This document shows positions 7,183-9,487 of a stretch of 9,487 bases of DNA, piece by piece; the stretch's first letter is position 1, and each line of letters starts with the position of its first letter. The position numbers and the translations under genes are program-made. This DNA is from Anaerolineales bacterium (lineage in GTDB: Bacteria; Chloroflexota; Anaerolineae; Anaerolineales; DRMV01). The notes beneath the pieces are model-generated. The model made no database searches. It was given only the letters and a program-made list of their open reading frames with translations, and had not been told where the DNA came from. The DNA is taken from the NCBI GenBank assembly GCA_015484985.1, contig WFUL01000239.1:1-9487 (forward strand), given 5' to 3'.

Positions 7183-8127
7183 ATGCCGGATACGGTACTC
7201 GTGACGGGTGGAGCCGGTTTCATCGGCTCCCACGTGGTGGATGTCTTGCTGGAGTCCGGCTTCCGGGTGCGGGTGCTGGACGATTTCTCCACCGGCCTGC
7301 CGGAGAACCTGGCCCATGCCCGAAAGAAGGGTCCCCTGGAGCTCCGGGAGGGGAGCATCGAGGACCCGGACCTGGTTCGCCGCGCGGTTCGGGGCGTGCG
7401 TTGGGTGTTCCATCTCGCGGCGCGCATCTTCGTGGCGGAGTCGGTGCAGAACCCCGTGGCCTATCACCGCACCAATGTGCTGGGCACGGTGCAGGTGCTT
7501 CAAGCCGCCCGGGAAGCCGGAGTGGAACGGGTGGTCCTGGCCTCCAGCGCCGCGGTGTACGGGGTCCCCCGAGACCTGCCCTTACGGGAGGACGCGCCCC
7601 TGCAGCCCCTTTCCCCTTACGCGGCGGAGAAGATTGCCAACGAGATGGACGCCCGGGTGTTCACCCATTTGGACCTGGATGCGGTGGCCCTGCGTCTTTT
7701 CAACGTCTACGGCCCCCGTCAGCGGCCCGACAGCCCCTATGCCGCGGTCATTCCCGCGTTCCTCTCCCGCTGGATGCAGGGGAAACCTCCGGTGGTGTAC
7801 GGCGACGGCACCCAGACCCGGGATTTCGTCTTCGTAGAGGACGTGGCGCGCGCCTTCCTGCTGGCCGCGCAGGCGCCCCGGGCCTCCGGTCAGGTCTTCA
7901 ATGTGTGCAGCGGGCAGGGGATTTCGCTGCTGGACCTTCTCCGCCGGATGCGCCCCTTGTTCCCTGCCGCGCCGGACCCGGAATTCGCACCGCCGCGGCC
8001 CGGCGACATTCGCCATTCGGTGGGGGACCCTGCGCGTGCCCGTGAGGTGCTGGGCTTCCAGCCTCAGGTCTCCCTGGAAGAGGGCCTCCAGCGAACCCTG
8101 AACTGGATGAAGGGAGCGCCCGCGTGA
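7183..8127 (+). CDS. NAD-dependent nucleotide-sugar epimerase/dehydratase (GalE/WbpP-like)
   Basis: A 314-residue extended short-chain dehydrogenase acting on nucleotide sugars in the cytosol, most likely a UDP-sugar 4-epimerase that supplies a donor to the neighbouring transferases. Visible hallmarks are the NAD-binding TGGAGFIGSH (8-17), the acidic LDDFSTG (32-38) that favours NAD, the SSAAVYG segment (121-127) and the catalytic YAAEK (Y146, K150). The substrate-binding RLFNVYGPRQ (171-180) and GDGTQTRDFVFVEDVA (207-222) are also present. Length is typical of GalE-type epimerases. AAGGAG lies only 2 nt before the ATG, but an earlier GAGG (7169-7172) is 10 nt away, and the gene starts 15 nt after the priming transferase. 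It could instead be a 4,6-dehydratase or decarboxylase relative; the motif pattern leans towards a 4-epimerase. Confidence 0.92.
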   Translation: MPDTVLVTGGAGFIGSHVVDVLLESGFRVRVLDDFSTGLPENLAHARKKGPLELREGSIEDPDLVRRAVRGVRWVFHLAARIFVAESVQNPVAYHRTNVLGTVQVLQAAREAGVERVVLASSAAVYGVPRDLPLREDAPLQPLSPYAAEKIANEMDARVFTHLDLDAVALRLFNVYGPRQRPDSPYAAVIPAFLSRWMQGKPPVVYGDGTQTRDFVFVEDVARAFLLAAQAPRASGQVFNVCSGQGISLLDLLRRMRPLFPAAPDPEFAPPRPGDIRHSVGDPARAREVLGFQPQVSLEEGLQRTLNWMKGAPA

Positions 8128-9125
8128 TGACGGAAACGCGACCCCTGCATGGTGTGCGATTCGTATCCCTGGAAGTTTGGGGGGCCTTTCTGGACCAGCA
8201 CCCCGAGGCCCATATTCTCCAGACCCGGGAGTGGGCCCAACTCAAGATGGCCTTTGGGTGGCGGGCCGTGCCCCTCGTGACGGAGGAGAGCGGAGCCCTG
8301 ATGCTGCTCCGTCCCCTGCCGCTGGGTTTTCACGTGGCGTACATACCCAAAGGCCCTGTGGGTCCCTGGACGCCCGCGTTGCGCCGTGGCATTGACGTGC
8401 TGGCCCGTCGGCACCGGACCCTGTTCCTGCTGGTGGAACCGGATGCCTGGGAGGAGGAAGCACCCACGCCACCCCCGGGCTTCCGCAGGGGCGCGTGCCC
8501 CGTGCAACCGCCCCGGACCTTAGTGGTGGATTTGACGCCTTCGGAGGAGGACATCCTGGCCCGGATGAAGCAAAAAACCCGGTACAACATCCGCCTGGCC
8601 ATGCGCAAGGGCGTGCGAGTGCGCCCCTGGTCGGACGTCGAGGGCTTCTACGCCATGCTGGTGGAGACGGCCCGGCGGGATGGGTTCGCCATTCATCCCC
8701 CGGCCTACTATCGGTGGGCCTACAACCTCTTCGTGCCTCGGGGCATGGCCACGTTGCTGGTGGCCGAGTATCAGGGCGAGCCCCTGGCCGCGCTCATGGT
8801 CTTCGCCCGGGGGAGCCGGGCCTGGTACTTCTACGGCGCGTCCACGGGACGCCATCGCAACCGCATGCCCACCTACCTGTTGCAATGGGAGGCCATGCGC
8901 TGGGCCAGGGCCCGGGGGTGCCGGGAGTACGACCTGTGGGGCGTGCCCGACGAGGACCTGGAGACCTTGGAGCGGGACTTCACCCGGCGGCGGGACGGCC
9001 TCTGGGGGGTGTATCGCTTCAAGCGGGGCTTCGGCGGCAGGCTTCGCCGGGCCGCCGGCCCCTGGGTGCGGGAATACATCCCGGGAAGCGCCTGGCTGTA
9101 TCGGATGTTGCGGAAGTGTGGATGA
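8127..9125 (+). CDS. FemAB-family aminoacyl/acyl transferase
   Basis: FemAB proteins are tandem GNAT-fold enzymes that transfer amino acids from aminoacyl-tRNA to the peptidoglycan stem peptide; relatives in exopolysaccharide clusters may acylate glycans. The 332-residue product begins with the family's QTREWAQLK segment (about 32-40) and carries KQKTRYNIRLAMRKGV (about 148-163), the typical KxRxNIRxAxKxGV block. A second GNAT-like half (about 170-330) includes GEPLAALMVF, a YFYGAST segment near 235-240 and YDLWGV near 268-273. ATG 8127 overlaps the epimerase stop by one base (TGATG); the preceding GTG at 8124 is equally possible, with GGGAG ending 7 nt before it. It is the last gene of the operon, 17 nt before a strong hairpin. 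Whether its acceptor is lipid II or the glycan made by the operon is not visible in the sequence. Confidence 0.88.
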   Translation: MTETRPLHGVRFVSLEVWGAFLDQHPEAHILQTREWAQLKMAFGWRAVPLVTEESGALMLLRPLPLGFHVAYIPKGPVGPWTPALRRGIDVLARRHRTLFLLVEPDAWEEEAPTPPPGFRRGACPVQPPRTLVVDLTPSEEDILARMKQKTRYNIRLAMRKGVRVRPWSDVEGFYAMLVETARRDGFAIHPPAYYRWAYNLFVPRGMATLLVAEYQGEPLAALMVFARGSRAWYFYGASTGRHRNRMPTYLLQWEAMRWARARGCREYDLWGVPDEDLETLERDFTRRRDGLWGVYRFKRGFGGRLRRAAGPWVREYIPGSAWLYRMLRKCG

Positions 9126-9142
9126 ACGGTCGGTCGTCGGAA

Positions 9143-9185
9143 AGATTGAAGTAGGGGGCGGCGCAGCCGCCCCCTACTTCAATCT
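9143..9185. terminator. Perfect 20-bp hairpin closing the operon
   Basis: Bases 9143-9162 are the exact reverse complement of 9166-9185, with the 3-nt loop GCA. It starts 17 nt after the FemAB-family stop. No U-tract follows on either strand, so it is not a textbook intrinsic terminator; it may protect the mRNA 3' end, work with Rho, or be a dispersed palindromic repeat. Its core (ATTGAAGTAGGGGGCGG) resembles the gap terminator arm (ATTGATGGGGCGG). Confidence 0.65.
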
Positions 9186-9251
9186 CAGTGTGTACGTGGA
9201 AGGGATTTCCCAATCGGCTTCCGGCTCCTTCTCCTCCCGTGAGAACTTCTG

Positions 9252-9260
9252 TGGTATCTT
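9252..9260 (+). promoter_or_regulatory. Candidate extended -10 promoter of the right-edge membrane protein gene
   Basis: TGG-TATCTT is a weaker version of the TGnTATAAT element seen before gap and hpf. It would start transcription near 9267 and give a leader of about 70 nt. No -35 box is recognisable. Confidence 0.35.
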
Positions 9261-9291
9261 TTTCCCCACGAACCCCCATCAAGCCAACACG

Positions 9292-9330
9292 CCTCCGGGC
9301 GGCCTGGAGGCCGGCCGGAGCATAAGGAGG
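9292..9330 (+). promoter_or_regulatory. Leader hairpin with possible SD sequestration
   Basis: CTCCGG (9293-9298) pairs with CCGGAG (9315-9320), and inside it, after a G/G mismatch, CGGCC pairs with GGCCG around the tetraloop TGGA, giving 11 bp in a 28-nt element. It ends 3 nt before the SD AAGGAGG (9324-9330). CCTCC at 9292-9296 is also the exact complement of GGAGG in that SD, so an alternative fold could mask it. The layout resembles that of the hpf leader. Confidence 0.35.
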
Positions 9331-9337
9331 ACGGACG

Positions 9338-9487
9338 ATGTACCCTTTGGTCCTCGGCCTGCACAACCTGAACCGTTGGGTGATTCTCCTCGCGGGCCTG
9401 GTCGCGCTGGTGGGGGTGGTCCTGTGGCTGCGCCGCAAGCAGGCGCCGACCTGGGCGACCCCGGCCGCGCGAGCGTGGATGGTGGCC
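9338..9487 (+). CDS. N-terminal part of an integral membrane protein (partial)
   Basis: ATG at 9338 has a perfect AAGGAGG 7 nt upstream and opens a frame that runs off the window after 50 codons. The fragment starts MYPLVLGLHNLNRWVILLAG, continues with a transmembrane helix (about 14-31) and then a basic stretch (LRRK, 31-34), which suggests the loop after the helix is cytoplasmic. The opening, a short lead followed by LHxLxRW and a helix, resembles small multi-span membrane proteins sometimes annotated as cytochrome b-like. That resemblance is from memory and weak. It belongs to a new transcription unit after the operon-closing hairpin. Function unknown. Confidence 0.75.
   Translation, partial: MYPLVLGLHNLNRWVILLAGLVALVGVVLWLRRKQAPTWATPAARAWMVA

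Noticed and set aside
6882..8045. Plus-strand open frame of 387 codons spanning the priming transferase and epimerase
   Set aside because: The product is Gly/Pro/Arg-rich low complexity and is out of frame with two well-supported genes; it is a by-product of high GC.

Overview
The window is GC-rich bacterial DNA with tight, overlapping genes and strong Shine-Dalgarno (SD) sequences. The protein styles suggest a Chloroflexota-like, possibly thermophilic bacterium: a GapA-type GAPDH, a long-form ribosome hibernation factor, a polyprenyl glycosylphosphotransferase and a FemAB-family transferase. This assignment is recognition by eye, not a database match, and is moderate at best.

Left part (1-1322). 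The 3' end of a plus-strand gene with a Pro/Thr-rich, Cys-containing tail converges on a monocistronic gap gene (GAPDH, minus strand). Two hairpins lie between them; the one nearer gap has a U-tract when read in the gap direction. A divergent intergenic stretch of about 400 bp (1323-1718) separates gap from the next gene and holds an extended -10 site for gap, several short inverted repeats and a possible 25-codon hydrophobic ORF.

Middle part (1719-3941). A 740-residue, apparently soluble multidomain protein combines a zinc ribbon, a GNAT acetyltransferase domain, one ABC ATPase domain and a C-terminal ASCH (PUA-like, RNA-associated) domain. The GNAT-ABC core resembles the family catalogued as COG2401, which has no settled function. 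This is the most interesting gene in the window. An ATPase plus an acetyltransferase plus an ASCH module recalls RNA acetyl-cytidine chemistry, but that is inference.

Right part (3957-9185). An extended -10 promoter and a structured leader of about 145 nt precede a five-gene operon with spacings of 3 nt, a 4-nt overlap, 15 nt and a 1-4 nt overlap. The genes are long-form hpf, a family 2 glycosyltransferase with C-terminal membrane helices, a polyprenyl-phosphate sugar-1-phosphate transferase, an NAD-dependent sugar epimerase and a FemAB-family transferase. Together they suggest nucleotide-sugar supply, loading of the first sugar on a lipid carrier, chain extension, and aminoacyl or acyl decoration at the envelope, with ribosome hibernation coupled to them by co-transcription. 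A perfect 20-bp hairpin closes the operon.

Right edge (9252-9487). Another promoter-like site and leader hairpin precede the first 50 codons of a membrane protein that runs off the window. I saw no tRNA, rRNA, CRISPR array, insertion sequence or origin.
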